Positions 16,143 through 24,956 of a DNA stretch of 64,000 bases are shown here, piece after piece (position 1 is the stretch's first letter; each line of letters opens with the position of its first letter). A program made the translations under genes and the position numbers. Below the pieces are notes generated by a model. It searched no databases. It had not been told where the DNA came from and saw nothing but the letters and a program-made list of their open reading frames with translations. The DNA is from Saccharothrix sp. ALI-22-I. GTDB taxonomy: Bacteria; Actinomycetota; Actinomycetes; Mycobacteriales; Pseudonocardiaceae. The DNA is taken from NCBI RefSeq assembly GCF_001984175.1, contig NZ_MTQP01000046.1, forward strand, positions 61,191 to 125,190, read 5' to 3'.

Positions 16143-17644
16143 TTGCCCGTCCCCCCGTTGTCGACGATCACAGCGGTCCACTCGTCCAGCAACCGTCCGG
16201 CGTCTGTCGCCGTGTACTCGCTTTCGCCGTACTCACACACAAGTCGCGTCTCGTCGCCGTACTCGATCTCCAGGCTCAGCCCTGGGTAGTGGCGTCGCGT
16301 GGGCTTGACGCCCAGGTGCAGCCGGACGTCGAGGAGCACGACCCGTTCGCCCAGTCGCACCGCTGTCTTGGCGATGTCCAGCGGAGGGGTGATCCAGACG
16401 AACGGCTCACGAGCCCGGCTGCCCTCCGGCCACAGTCTCCGCAGCAGCTCCGCGCGCGCGACGCGGTCGTGCGCCAAGGCGTCGAAGACTCCGCGGCGGA
16501 CGGCGGTCAGCGCGACCTCGAAGTCAGAGGTGGACGTGCCCAGGTCGACTGTGATCACGTCGGCGAACGGGCCGATCGCCTGTTCGGTGCCCGGCCGGCT
16601 GCGTCCAGCGGTCGCGGTGTTCACCCCGATGCGGGTCGGCTCGCCCACGAGCCGGTGTGTCGCGCACGAGAACGCCGCGGTGTGGGCGACGAACGGCGTG
16701 CATCCACGCATCGCCGCTGACTGCTCGAACCGTTCGACCACCTCGCGGTCGACAGTCTTGGCGACGTGGAGCGCCTGGGGTGCCTCTGCGGCAGCACGGG
16801 GCGAGAGCCCCGGGAGCGCCGCCGCGGGGAAGGGCCCCAGTTCCGCGAACACACGCCGCCAGTGGGCAGCGGTCTCGGGCAGATCGGCGAACGCCGATCG
16901 CTGGGCGCGGGCGTACGCGGCGAACACGCCGTTCGGCACCCCCGCCGCACTTGGGTTCCCGTACCGCTCAGCTAGGTCGGCGAGGAACGGGCGCACCGAC
17001 TCGCCGTCGAAGACCAGGTGGTCCGCGACGAAGGCGAATGTCGAGAACCCGCCTGCCCGGCAGTACAACGCACTGGAGTTCTCGTCGGATCCGGTGAACT
17101 CCGACAGCCAGGCCGACACCACGCTGTCGGCGTCGGCCCGCGTCGCGGGACACGACGTGACGTGCAGGTGGGGAAACGCGCGTGTGGTTCCGTCGATGCG
17201 CGCTCTGCCCGTGCTCGAAACCCGCATCCTCAGCACGTCGTGGACCAGAGCCGTGTTCCGCACAGCCCGTCTCAGCGCGTCCACGTCGATCTCGCCGTCC
17301 ACGCGCGCGGTGAACGCCACGAAGCTGCGCCTGCGCCGGGAGAGCATCGCCTCCTGCCCGACCGACAGCAGCGCACCGTCACCAGGGCTCGTGATCGGCT
17401 GGTCGTCCTCGGACCGCCCCTGCGCTCGCCGCGCCAGCTCGACGATCGAGTGGTCGCTGAGCATCTCGTGCACCGAGATGTGCACGCCGTTGCGCCGCGC
17501 TTCCAGCACTGACCGCGCGGCCAGCAGTGATGTGCCCCCGGAGGACACAAAACCCCGGCCCGCGACGTCGACCTCCCGGTCCAGCACTTCCCGCCACACC
17601 GCGGCGAGCACCTTCACGGCCGCTTCGATCCCGGCTACCGGCAC
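16139..17644 (-). CDS. NRPS PCP-condensation didomain protein
   Basis: 501 residues starting at GTG 17644, overlapping the stop of the 3-ketoreductase gene. An N-terminal peptidyl carrier domain carries the phosphopantetheine Ser39 in FVSSGGTSLLAARSV. A condensation domain of about 400 residues follows. Its HHxxxDG motif is read as DHLVFDG (208-214): the first His is replaced by Asp, but the catalytic second His and the Asp-Gly remain. It ends with no adenylation domain, so the PCP must be loaded in trans, probably by the free-standing A domain two genes downstream. The carrier-then-condensation order is unusual for one polypeptide and suggests communication with separate proteins. Confidence 0.85.
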   Translation of the reverse strand: MPVAGIEAAVKVLAAVWREVLDREVDVAGRGFVSSGGTSLLAARSVLEARRNGVHISVHEMLSDHSIVELARRAQGRSEDDQPITSPGDGALLSVGQEAMLSRRRRSFVAFTARVDGEIDVDALRRAVRNTALVHDVLRMRVSSTGRARIDGTTRAFPHLHVTSCPATRADADSVVSAWLSEFTGSDENSSALYCRAGGFSTFAFVADHLVFDGESVRPFLADLAERYGNPSAAGVPNGVFAAYARAQRSAFADLPETAAHWRRVFAELGPFPAAALPGLSPRAAAEAPQALHVAKTVDREVVERFEQSAAMRGCTPFVAHTAAFSCATHRLVGEPTRIGVNTATAGRSRPGTEQAIGPFADVITVDLGTSTSDFEVALTAVRRGVFDALAHDRVARAELLRRLWPEGSRAREPFVWITPPLDIAKTAVRLGERVVLLDVRLHLGVKPTRRHYPGLSLEIEYGDETRLVCEYGESEYTATDAGRLLDEWTAVIVDNGGTGK

Positions 17645-18621
17645 GGCTGCCGCCCCGCTGCCGCGGTCACCGCTTCCAGGAGCTGGGCGTGCTCCTCCAC
17701 GGTTCTGAGCTCCGCACCTCGGATCTCCGCGCACTCCACTGCCGCGAGGAATCGCTCCGTCATTCGCGCGTACTGGTCGTCGGCCGCCGCAGGCAGCTCC
17801 TCCACCTGCCCGGCCCCGGTGAACCACACCGTCGACTCCTGTCCGGCCGGCATCGTGAACGCGCGCTCGACACGTAGTCGTCCCCGCGAACCCCAGATCT
17901 CGTACTCACACCGGTAGTCGTGGTCGAAACCGAAGGAGAGCTGAGCCGGGACACCTGTCACCGAACGCAGCTGAACGGCGCCCGCGACGTCGACGCCGAG
18001 CGGACCACTCGTCGCGAGCGACGCGGCTTCGACCTCAGGCACGGGGCCGAGCGCCCATCGGGCCGCCCTCAGCACGTAGGTCCCGGCGTCGAGCAAGGCG
18101 CCACCACCCAGGTCGGGGCGGTACCGGATGTCCTCCTGGTCCCTCGGCGGGAACGCGAAATCCGCCCGGAACAACCGGATCTCGCCGAGTGCGCCGGACG
18201 CCAGCAGTTCCTCGACCACCCGCTGCCTTCGGTGGTGCAGGAACGCGAAGTTGGCCACCAGGGTGCGGCCGTGTTCGTCGGCGACGCGGGACAGCCCGCG
18301 GGCGACCCGTGACGACGCGGTCACGGTCTTTTCGGCGAGCACGTGCTTACCGCGGCGGAGCGCCAGATCGACCCACCGCGCGATCATGGCCACCGGCAGC
18401 GGGATGTAGACTGCGTCGATGTCATCCCGGTGCAGAAGCGCTTCGTAACCCTCGACGGCGGCACAACGGAACTCGGCCGCGAACCGTTCAGCGTCGTGCT
18501 GGCGCCGGCTCGCCACGGCGGTGAGCTCGATGCCTTCGGTGTCGCGGAGGGCTGTCGCCATCTTCCTGCGTGCGATGTCGGCGGTGCCGAGAACACCGAC
18601 CCTCAACCGTGTCCCCGTCAC
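17635..18621 (-). CDS. NDP-hexose 3-ketoreductase (Gfo/Idh/MocA family)
   Basis: 328 residues from GTG 18621, which overlaps the stop of the 2,3-dehydratase gene. The N-terminal Rossmann fold is LRVGVLGTADIARRKMATAL, with the family EKP-type motif as HVLAEKTVTAS and the substrate-domain segment RYRPDLGGGALLDAGTYVLR. This matches sugar 3-ketoreductases that reduce the 3-keto product of the NDP-hexose 2,3-dehydratase, completing C2 deoxygenation. Such pairs are standard in 2,6-dideoxysugar pathways. The stereochemical outcome at C3 cannot be read from the sequence. The coupled starts and stops show it is made together with the dehydratase. Confidence 0.9.
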   Translation of the reverse strand: MTGTRLRVGVLGTADIARRKMATALRDTEGIELTAVASRRQHDAERFAAEFRCAAVEGYEALLHRDDIDAVYIPLPVAMIARWVDLALRRGKHVLAEKTVTASSRVARGLSRVADEHGRTLVANFAFLHHRRQRVVEELLASGALGEIRLFRADFAFPPRDQEDIRYRPDLGGGALLDAGTYVLRAARWALGPVPEVEAASLATSGPLGVDVAGAVQLRSVTGVPAQLSFGFDHDYRCEYEIWGSRGRLRVERAFTMPAGQESTVWFTGAGQVEELPAAADDQYARMTERFLAAVECAEIRGAELRTVEEHAQLLEAVTAAAGRQPCR

Positions 18622-20093
18622 GCGTTGCCGCCCTCGATCACCGCGCACGCGCAGGCGAGAAGGCTGCGCGCCTCGACGTTGACGTAGTTGCTGTAGAGGA
18701 CGAGGTTCTTCAGCTGTCCGATGCTCATCCACCGGTGGTTCGGTGACTCCACCGCGTGCAGGTCGCCGTGGTACTCGACGATGACGTACTTGTTCTGCTG
18801 CCTGAAGAACCGGCCGCCTTCCTCCGACTGGTACGCGTCGAACAGGACGTGCTCCGGTGCGACGTCCGTGACCAGTGACAGGTGTTCGGGGCGCTCCTCC
18901 GGCAGCAGGTGCTGGTAGTTGCGCGTGATGCACTGAACCGTTGGCGCGATCTCGACGACGTCGCGGTTGCCCGCTTCGAGCTTCGCCTGCATCAGGGCGT
19001 GAGGTACTCCGTTGATGCTGGTAAGCACCATGGCGGCCAAGCCCTCGTGGGTCGGCGCGATCACCGGCTGCATCCACCCGGATACTTCACGTGACGCCAT
19101 TCGCACGGCCACCCCGCCGACGGTGAAGTACAACCCGTCCTCGTGCGCGATGTGCCACTTGTCCCGCTGCCAGCGACTCACCTCTGACAGGGGCACGATC
19201 CGGGTGTTCAACCGATAGCGCATGCGCGCATCGGTGCTCCACGCGAGCAGTTCGCCGGACGTGTGCAGCGCGTCGTCCGGTGCGAGCACGGAGTGTGCGA
19301 GCGGCGAGTGCTGTCCTGCCAGCAAGTCGGACCGGGTGGGCATCCCCGCGCTCCAGCGTGAGAACTGCAGACAGGAGAGCACGGACCGCAAGTCCATGTT
19401 GACGACGTTGTCCAGGCGGAGCAGACGGTGCAGCTGTCGAAGGGTCAGCCAGCGAAATCCCTCGTGCACCGGCACGTCGCCGATCACCTCGACGATCATG
19501 TTGCGGTTGCGCTTGCGCAGGAACCGCGCGCCCTGCTCGCTTTGCAGGACATCGACTCTCACCCGATCACGGGTGCCGGCCAGGAAGTGCTCCAGGTACC
19601 GGGGAGCGGCGCCGCCGTGGACGCGGTCGTAGTTGCTGTGCGTCGCCTGCACGGTCGGAGACAGCTGGACGAGGTTGATGTTGCCTGGTTCCATCTTGGC
19701 CTGGATCAACACTTGCGTCACGCCGCGCACCTCGCGCACCAGGAGCCCTAGCACACCGACCTCCGGCTGGTCGATGATCGGCTGCGACCACCGCTCGACA
19801 GGACCGTAGTTCGTGGTGACGTCGAGGCCGCGGATGGCGAAGAACCGCCCGCTGTCGTGCACGAGGTCGCCGGTGGCCGTGTCGGTTCGCCACCGCGCGA
19901 TCTCGTCGAGCGGGACCGGTTCCAGTTCGCACGAGACCTCGGCCCGTTCGGCTTCCAGCCACGCGAGAACGTCATCCAGCCCGGTGCTGTCGTCAGCGGC
20001 CGAGGCGAACGCGGCGTGGTCGAGTTGATCGTAGCTGCGCATCTTGGCGTGCCACAACGTGTTCGCCGGCGGCACTGGAATCGCGCTCACCAT
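18618..20093 (-). CDS. NDP-hexose 2,3-dehydratase
   Basis: 491 residues, the family's usual length, removing water from C2/C3 of an NDP-4-keto-6-deoxyhexose as the first step to a 2-deoxysugar. The protein is built of two tandem halves, each with matching blocks: VTQVLIQAKMEPGNINLVQLSP in the first and VPHALMQAKLEAGNRDVVEIAP in the second. WSQPIIDQPEVGVLGLLV pairs with WMQPVIAPTHEGLAAMVL, and DVLQSEQGARFLRKRN with DAYQSEEGGRFFRQQN. The start at ATG 20093 follows a GGGGGG ribosome binding site. The next gene, the 3-ketoreductase, overlaps it by four bases. Confidence 0.93.
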   Translation of the reverse strand: MVSAIPVPPANTLWHAKMRSYDQLDHAAFASAADDSTGLDDVLAWLEAERAEVSCELEPVPLDEIARWRTDTATGDLVHDSGRFFAIRGLDVTTNYGPVERWSQPIIDQPEVGVLGLLVREVRGVTQVLIQAKMEPGNINLVQLSPTVQATHSNYDRVHGGAAPRYLEHFLAGTRDRVRVDVLQSEQGARFLRKRNRNMIVEVIGDVPVHEGFRWLTLRQLHRLLRLDNVVNMDLRSVLSCLQFSRWSAGMPTRSDLLAGQHSPLAHSVLAPDDALHTSGELLAWSTDARMRYRLNTRIVPLSEVSRWQRDKWHIAHEDGLYFTVGGVAVRMASREVSGWMQPVIAPTHEGLAAMVLTSINGVPHALMQAKLEAGNRDVVEIAPTVQCITRNYQHLLPEERPEHLSLVTDVAPEHVLFDAYQSEEGGRFFRQQNKYVIVEYHGDLHAVESPNHRWMSIGQLKNLVLYSNYVNVEARSLLACACAVIEGGNA

Positions 20094-20156
20094 TGCTATC
20101 CCCCCAGATAGTTCGGTCAGTCTTCGTGTTGCTGTCCGCTCACGGCAGCACCTCGG

Positions 20157-21725
20157 CTAGATCAGCTCATGAAGGACGAGCAGCGCGCGGATGTCGGCCG
20201 ACCGAGCGCGGGGGTCGATGACTTCGCCGAGACAGGCCAAGTAGGCGGTGAGCAGACCGGACACGGCGTGCTCGTGGAACACGGCGCCATCGGCGAGGAC
20301 GGTGACGGTCCACCGGGGACCGGTCCTGACCCAGACCGAGAACGTCGGGTCGGATGTTGTCGGAACGACGGCGCGAGGACTGACCGCGACGCCGGAGAAT
20401 CGTGGCACCAAAGGCGCTGCGCCGTCGTCCTGCACGTTGAGATACGGCGTCAACTTGCGCGGCGGCTGCAGGTATTCGGACGGGTCGCAGTCGCGGATGA
20501 TCTCCGTCCACGGGAGCGCGGAGTGGCTCAGCGCGTCGGCGACGGCCTTGTGGGTTGTGTCGAGCACCTGGTCCACCGTTGCGCCGTCCGTCCAACGCGT
20601 CCGCACCGGCATGCCGTGCGCGAACCACCCGATCGTTCCGTGGAACGCGGGGGATTCGCGGTTCGCGACGGAGGTGCCGATCACGTGGTCACCGCCGCCG
20701 GTCGCCGCGTCCAGCAGGAGGTTGAGCGCGGTGGCCGCGAGCACGAAGCTCGTCGTACTCGAGCGCCGGATCAGCTCCCAGGCCCGGTCCGACTCCGCTC
20801 CGGTCAGCTCGTGGGACCGCATGATCGCGGTCGGTTCGTCAGAACCGCTGTGCCGCAACGGGTAGTCGCTGATCGGTGAGGAGTTCGCGAAGGTGTCCCG
20901 CCAGTACGCCCGCAGCGACTGCCCCTCTTCTCCTTCGACCACCTGCCGTTGCGCCGCGACGAAGTCCCGCCATTGAGCGGGAAGGGGCAGGGTCACACTC
21001 TCGTAGTGGGCTGAGAGCTCTTCGACGAGCACGCGATGAGACCACGCGTCGAAGACGATGTGGTCGAACGCCAGGGCGAAGGTCCACTCCTCGTCGTTCT
21101 TCCGGATGAGCGAGGCGCGGAACAGTCTTGCCTCGACCCGGTTGAAAGGCTCTGCCACGAAGTCGGCGAGCACGGCATCGAGATCGGCCTCCGCGGACCG
21201 CAAGTCGAGCACCCGGAAGTCGAGGTCCGCCGTGGCAGCCACATCCTGTCGGGGTACTCCGCCCTCGTCCACGGTGAACTTGGTGCGGAGCACCTCGTGG
21301 CGCTTGAGCACCAGGGTGATCGCCGCACGCAGCCTGTCGGTGTCGAGGGGACCCGTGAGGTCCCAAGCGAGCACCACCCGTCTGGTTCGCCTCGTGGCCT
21401 CGATGGCGTCGCGGCGCAGCCGTTGATCCATCTGGTAGGACACCGAGGACCTGGTGGTCCGCGCACGCCGACCATCACGTTTGAGGCGTGGTAGATGAGG
21501 GATGAGCTCTGCCAGGTCGGCTGCCACGGGGTTCGAGAACATCGCGCTCATGTCGACGCGATGGCCGGTCGCGGCTCGAAGCGCCGCCGTCACCCGAGCG
21601 GCTTGCAGCGATGTGCCGCCCAGCCGGAAGAAGTTGTCGTCTGGTACTACCGCCGTGCCCAGGACATCGCTCCACACCTGGAGCACCGCGGCCCGTGCGG
21701 CGGCGTGTTCGATCCCTCCGGCCAT
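20157..21725 (-). CDS. NRPS PCP-condensation didomain protein (first gene of left arm)
   Basis: 522 residues from ATG 21725, with a GGAGGG ribosome binding site just upstream. A carrier domain has its Ser39 in FFRLGGTSLQAARV. A condensation domain follows, with the active-site motif as DHIVFDA (221-227): His222 and Asp226 are kept, the first His is Asp and the final Gly is Ala. Its C-terminal half shows the NRPS C-domain segments DHVIGTSVANRE and LTPYLNVQDDG. There is no A or TE domain. It has the same architecture as the other PCP-C protein in the operon but differs in sequence. It opens the minus-strand operon and needs trans loading. Confidence 0.87.
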   Translation of the reverse strand: MAGGIEHAAARAAVLQVWSDVLGTAVVPDDNFFRLGGTSLQAARVTAALRAATGHRVDMSAMFSNPVAADLAELIPHLPRLKRDGRRARTTRSSVSYQMDQRLRRDAIEATRRTRRVVLAWDLTGPLDTDRLRAAITLVLKRHEVLRTKFTVDEGGVPRQDVAATADLDFRVLDLRSAEADLDAVLADFVAEPFNRVEARLFRASLIRKNDEEWTFALAFDHIVFDAWSHRVLVEELSAHYESVTLPLPAQWRDFVAAQRQVVEGEEGQSLRAYWRDTFANSSPISDYPLRHSGSDEPTAIMRSHELTGAESDRAWELIRRSSTTSFVLAATALNLLLDAATGGGDHVIGTSVANRESPAFHGTIGWFAHGMPVRTRWTDGATVDQVLDTTHKAVADALSHSALPWTEIIRDCDPSEYLQPPRKLTPYLNVQDDGAAPLVPRFSGVAVSPRAVVPTTSDPTFSVWVRTGPRWTVTVLADGAVFHEHAVSGLLTAYLACLGEVIDPRARSADIRALLVLHELI

Positions 21726-22234
21726 TGGTCTGTCCCTCCAACGATCAACCTGGATCGCAGCGCTTTCTCGGCGGCCCCGCGCCAGATGACGTCTCCGCCC
21801 TCCGGTCGGCCTCACTGGAGCGACTGCGGGTGCCGGTGAATACCCGTGCCGCGGTGCCGCAGCCGATCATCAAGGTACGAGAACGATGACGCTGCCGGTG
21901 TCAGGCGAACACCCGACAGCCAGGCGGACACCGACTGGATATGGTTCAGTTCGTCGAGCATGATGACGTCGTCGTCGAGCGCCTGGGTGACGAGCCCGCA
22001 CTTGGTGCGGCGACCGCCCGGTGTTGCCGTGTCTCGTCCACGTTCGTGCGATGTACGTGTGGACGGTTGTCACGGTGACGTGAGTTTCACGGCGACGAGA
22101 TCCCTGGACGAGGAGGCGAACCGCCCCGTAGGTGCGGACGGCCTTTCGGCGCGTTTCAGGCCGTCGGAAAGGTCGCCGAGCAGGGCAGATGCAGATTCGT
22201 CGACAACGTTGGGACGCGTAGGCGGGGGGTGTTC
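21726..22234. promoter_or_regulatory. Divergent promoter region between the two arms of the cluster
   Basis: 509 bases separate the first gene of the left arm (minus) from the exporter gene (plus), so promoters for both directions should lie here. Much of it is occupied by the relic of a LuxR-type regulator. I could not fix -35/-10 boxes with confidence. Confidence 0.5.
21935..22120 (-). pseudogene. Decayed HTH end of a LuxR-type response regulator
   Basis: Read on the minus strand across two single-base frame changes this gives RFASSSRDLVAVKL, then TVHTYIARTWTRHGNTGRS, then RTKCGLVTQALDDDVIMLDE. Each piece aligns with the C-terminal helix-turn-helix of the intact response regulator at 50450-51109: WFASMSKELVAAKL, TVDTYITRARVKYANVGRA and RTKSDLVTRALDDGVITLTE. 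The nucleotide sequences are also clearly similar. It is a relic of a paralogue lying exactly between the divergent arms, a usual place for a cluster-specific regulator. Confidence 0.65.
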
Positions 22235-23497
22235 GTGAACGGTGTTCGTTTGATGCTGCGCTCCCCGGACTTCGCGCGGCTGTGGTTCGCGGGCCTTGTC
22301 TCCAAAACCGGCGACTGGCTGCTGCTGATCGCCATGCCGATCTTCTTGCTGCATCTGACCGGTTCTGGAGTGGCTACGGCCACCGTTCTGGTAATCGAGC
22401 TCCTGGTCCGCTTCTTCTTCGGTCAGTTCGCCGGGCTCTTGGCGGACGCGGTCGACCGGTGGCTCGTTCTGCGGGTGGGACCCGTTCTTCAGGGGTTGTT
22501 CCTGCTGCCTCTGCTCGCCGTGCACTCGGTCGACCAGATCTGGGTCGTGATGGTCGTCGCCGCGGTCGAGGCGGCGCTCGGTGTCCTCATGTCCGTAACG
22601 CTCGGCGCGATGCTGCCGGACGTGGTCGACGAGGACGATCTCGTCGCGGCCAACGGGATGTTCGGCGTGGCGGGCGACGTGGCGCGGCTCGCCGGTGCGA
22701 TGGCGGGCGGACTGGCCCTGTCCTGGGGAGGGATCTCCGGCGTCGTCGTGGCGGACGCGGTGTCGTTCGCCTTGGCATGGTTGATCTTCGTCGTGCGGGC
22801 GGTGCCGTCCGGTGAGGACAGGTCGACTAGGGTGCGAGAAGGGCTGTCGGTACGAGCTTGGCGTGAGGGTGTGCTCCAGGTTCGCGAGGACCGCCGGCTG
22901 TGGGGCGCGGTGGTCGTGACGTCGATCGTGACTTTCGCGCAAGGCATTTCGCAGTTGCTGCTGATCGTGTTCGTGCTGGACCTGTTGCACGGCGACGCGG
23001 CGGACGTCGGTGTGTTGCGTGGAGTCGTGGGCATCGGGACGCTCATCGGCGGGTTTCTGCTGTCGGCGGTCGGTGGATGGCTCGCCCCGCACCGGTTGGC
23101 GGGCTTGAGCCTCGTCGCGGTTGGCGTGCTGAACCTTGTCGCGTGGAACGGGCCGGCCTTCACCACTGCTGTGCCCGTCTACGCGGTCGTGCTCGGTCTG
23201 TCCGGGCTTCCGGGGGTCGGGGCGTTCGTGGGCGTGATCTCGGTGCTGCAGGCCGGCATGGCCAAAGAAGATCGAGGCAAGGTCTTCGGACTGCTGGTTT
23301 CGGCGAACAGCGGTGCGCAGGGCGTCGGGCTGTTGCTCGGTGGTCTGTTGATTGACGTCCTGTCCCCGGTTCTCCTTCTCAACTTCCAGGCGGTGCTGAT
23401 CGTGCTGTCCGGCGTTGCGGCGATCATCTGGTTGCGCGATCGCACGGCGGCGGGGGCGGGCCGCGAGGCTGAGCCGGCGTCGTCCGCTGGTTCCTGA
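22235..23497 (+). CDS. MFS exporter (12-TM major facilitator)
   Basis: 420 residues from GTG 22235; GGCGGGGGG lies five to six bases upstream, favouring this over GTG 22229. The protein is almost all hydrophobic helices. It has the N-terminal FARLWFAGLVSKTGDWLLLIAM of the EntS/MFS_3 type, the loop-2/3 motif FAGLLADAVDRW (equivalent to G-x-x-x-D-R-x-x-R) and a second-half repeat ending GAFVGVISVLQAGM. EntS-like transporters export siderophores and other peptides, so this is probably the product exporter and a self-protection factor. It shares an operon with the thioesterase-like gene 57 bases on. Confidence 0.85.
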   Translation: MNGVRLMLRSPDFARLWFAGLVSKTGDWLLLIAMPIFLLHLTGSGVATATVLVIELLVRFFFGQFAGLLADAVDRWLVLRVGPVLQGLFLLPLLAVHSVDQIWVVMVVAAVEAALGVLMSVTLGAMLPDVVDEDDLVAANGMFGVAGDVARLAGAMAGGLALSWGGISGVVVADAVSFALAWLIFVVRAVPSGEDRSTRVREGLSVRAWREGVLQVREDRRLWGAVVVTSIVTFAQGISQLLLIVFVLDLLHGDAADVGVLRGVVGIGTLIGGFLLSAVGGWLAPHRLAGLSLVAVGVLNLVAWNGPAFTTAVPVYAVVLGLSGLPGVGAFVGVISVLQAGMAKEDRGKVFGLLVSANSGAQGVGLLLGGLLIDVLSPVLLLNFQAVLIVLSGVAAIIWLRDRTAAGAGREAEPASSAGS

Positions 23498-23554
23498 ACA
23501 CTTCCGGTTTCCGGGCGGTCGCGCCCTGAGAACTCTTCGCGTATTGGGGGATTC

Positions 23555-24370
23555 GTGAACTTCGACGGCTGGAAATCTTTGGCGCCGTACGACGGTGGTG
23601 GCATCGTGTTGGCAGTCGATTTCACCCAGGGACGGCCAGGTGGGTCATTCGCCGACCTTTCCGACCGGCTCGAGGTGGATGCGGCCTTCCTGGAGACCCA
23701 GGTGGTCGGTTCGGCCCGTTGGGCTGGGCTGCCGGTCGACCCTGAACGATATGTCGAGACCTGGCTGAACGGTGTGTCGGCGCACGCGGAGTCAGTTGTC
23801 GGAGTAATAGGCTATTGCGCTGGCGCCGCGTTCGCCTCTGCGCTGGCCGATCGGCTGGCTGAGAATTTCTCGGTCGAGTCCAAGCTGATTCTTCTCAATC
23901 CAATGGCCGCGACTCCGAGAATCATGCGCGGCGAGTTCGTGGATGCTGTCCGCGGACTGGGCGAAGGGTTGTCGGAGCCGGAGATCGAGGATGAGCGCCG
24001 GTGGGTGCGCGACCTGTCTTCAGGTGATGACGCCGACGTTGTCGCCCTGGGGAAGAAGCTGTTGAACCGGTACCGGTCTTCCGTTGACGTCGTGGTCGAT
24101 CGGCTGGAGCTGGAGGACGACGTGGCCGACGAGCTTTCGTCGCGCTTCGCGTCGTACCTGGACTACCTGATGGCCGCGAGCACTGTTCCGCTGGTGGGCC
24201 GCCGCACTCGGCCCGTGGTCATGTACGACACGGCCTACGAGGTGGCGCCCGAGTTCGCGGAGAGGTGTGTTCGCGTCGATGTCGGCGACGGTCATCTGCT
24301 CGACAGCGCAGGTGTGGCAGACGTTTGCTCTGCCTTGTTCGGGCAGGCCAGGAGCTCGGTGTCGACGTAG
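23555..24370 (+). CDS. Alpha/beta-hydrolase, type II thioesterase-like, with Cys nucleophile
   Basis: 271 residues from GTG 23555, after a GGGGG ribosome binding site. The nucleophile elbow GxSxG is here GYCAG with Cys88, and a His in DGHLLDS (His247) closes the triad. Overall size and spacing match thioesterases of NRPS/PKS loci, which hydrolyse or transfer acyl chains from carriers. No TE domain is fused to the assembly line, so this enzyme could release the product as well as edit. Cys nucleophiles occur in some NRPS thioesterases that favour aminolysis or strained-ring formation, and in dienelactone hydrolases. Which applies here is open. Confidence 0.7.
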   Translation: MNFDGWKSLAPYDGGGIVLAVDFTQGRPGGSFADLSDRLEVDAAFLETQVVGSARWAGLPVDPERYVETWLNGVSAHAESVVGVIGYCAGAAFASALADRLAENFSVESKLILLNPMAATPRIMRGEFVDAVRGLGEGLSEPEIEDERRWVRDLSSGDDADVVALGKKLLNRYRSSVDVVVDRLELEDDVADELSSRFASYLDYLMAASTVPLVGRRTRPVVMYDTAYEVAPEFAERCVRVDVGDGHLLDSAGVADVCSALFGQARSSVST

Positions 24371-24385
24371 GCTCGTTGATCGCGG

Positions 24386-24416
24386 GTCCGGGCCCGCGAT
24401 CTCCGCGGGCCCGGAC
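24386..24416. terminator. Bidirectional terminator between convergent genes
   Basis: Perfect 13-bp inverted repeat (gtccgggcccgcg at 24386-24398, complement at 24404-24416) with a five-base loop. It lies between the stop of the thioesterase-like gene (+) and the stop of the carrier protein gene (-), so it can end both transcripts. Confidence 0.85.
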
Positions 24417-24425
24417 GCCTGTCGC

Positions 24426-24710
24426 TCAGCGGCGCTTGCCCTGCCATTCGGGTGCTCCGGCGGTCACGACTGCCAGTTCGCGCGGACGCAAATTGTCCAT
24501 GATGTCCATCAGTTCGATCGACTTGCCGAGGCGCGATCGGATCCGAGAGCGGATCCGGACTGCCGTCAGTGACGTCGCGCCGAGATCCGCAAGGCTGCTG
24601 TTGTGATCGATGTCCTCCCTCTTCAGTAGTTCGCGAAATATTTCGACGATGATCTTCGTGGTTTCTGCGAGGTCGGTTGTCGGAGACATCTTCTGAGTTG
24701 ATCCTGTCAT
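24426..24710 (-). CDS. Free-standing acyl/peptidyl carrier protein
   Basis: 94 residues. The 4'-phosphopantetheine site is Ser47 in LADLGATSLTAVRIRSRI, within a four-helix carrier pattern. ATG 24710 is preceded by TGGGGGCT as ribosome binding site. It is transcribed alone on the minus strand, divergent from the ATP-grasp operon. As a discrete carrier it could hold a starter or side unit, for example the two-carbon unit expected from the E1/E2 pair in this cluster, or receive the amino acid from the free-standing A domain. The assignment to a partner is inference. Confidence 0.87.
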   Translation of the reverse strand: MTGSTQKMSPTTDLAETTKIIVEIFRELLKREDIDHNSSLADLGATSLTAVRIRSRIRSRLGKSIELMDIMDNLRPRELAVVTAGAPEWQGKRR

Positions 24711-24956
24711 TCGATAGCCCCCAGGGCGCGTTGTTTCCGGGTAATCTCACGGTACTGCACGGCTAGTGCTGCCTCAAGCTTCGGGGGAGTTCTTCGTCTC
24801 TTGGCCGAGGATTGAGTCGAGTTGGAAGTTCTTCCTCGTGCCGTGTTGTCGTGCTAGTGTGCTGCAATAGCCCTGAGGGTCCTGTGGGTGCAGGAGAGAG
24901 TGTCTTGATCGTGTCCGGCCGGCCTGGTGGTCGTCGGCATTTCCCGGGGGGATTGA
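24711..24956. promoter_or_regulatory. Divergent promoter/leader region
   Basis: About 250 bases of lower-GC sequence between the minus-strand carrier gene and the plus-strand ten-gene operon. Both transcripts must start here. No confident sigma-factor boxes or operator repeats were recognised. Confidence 0.45.
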
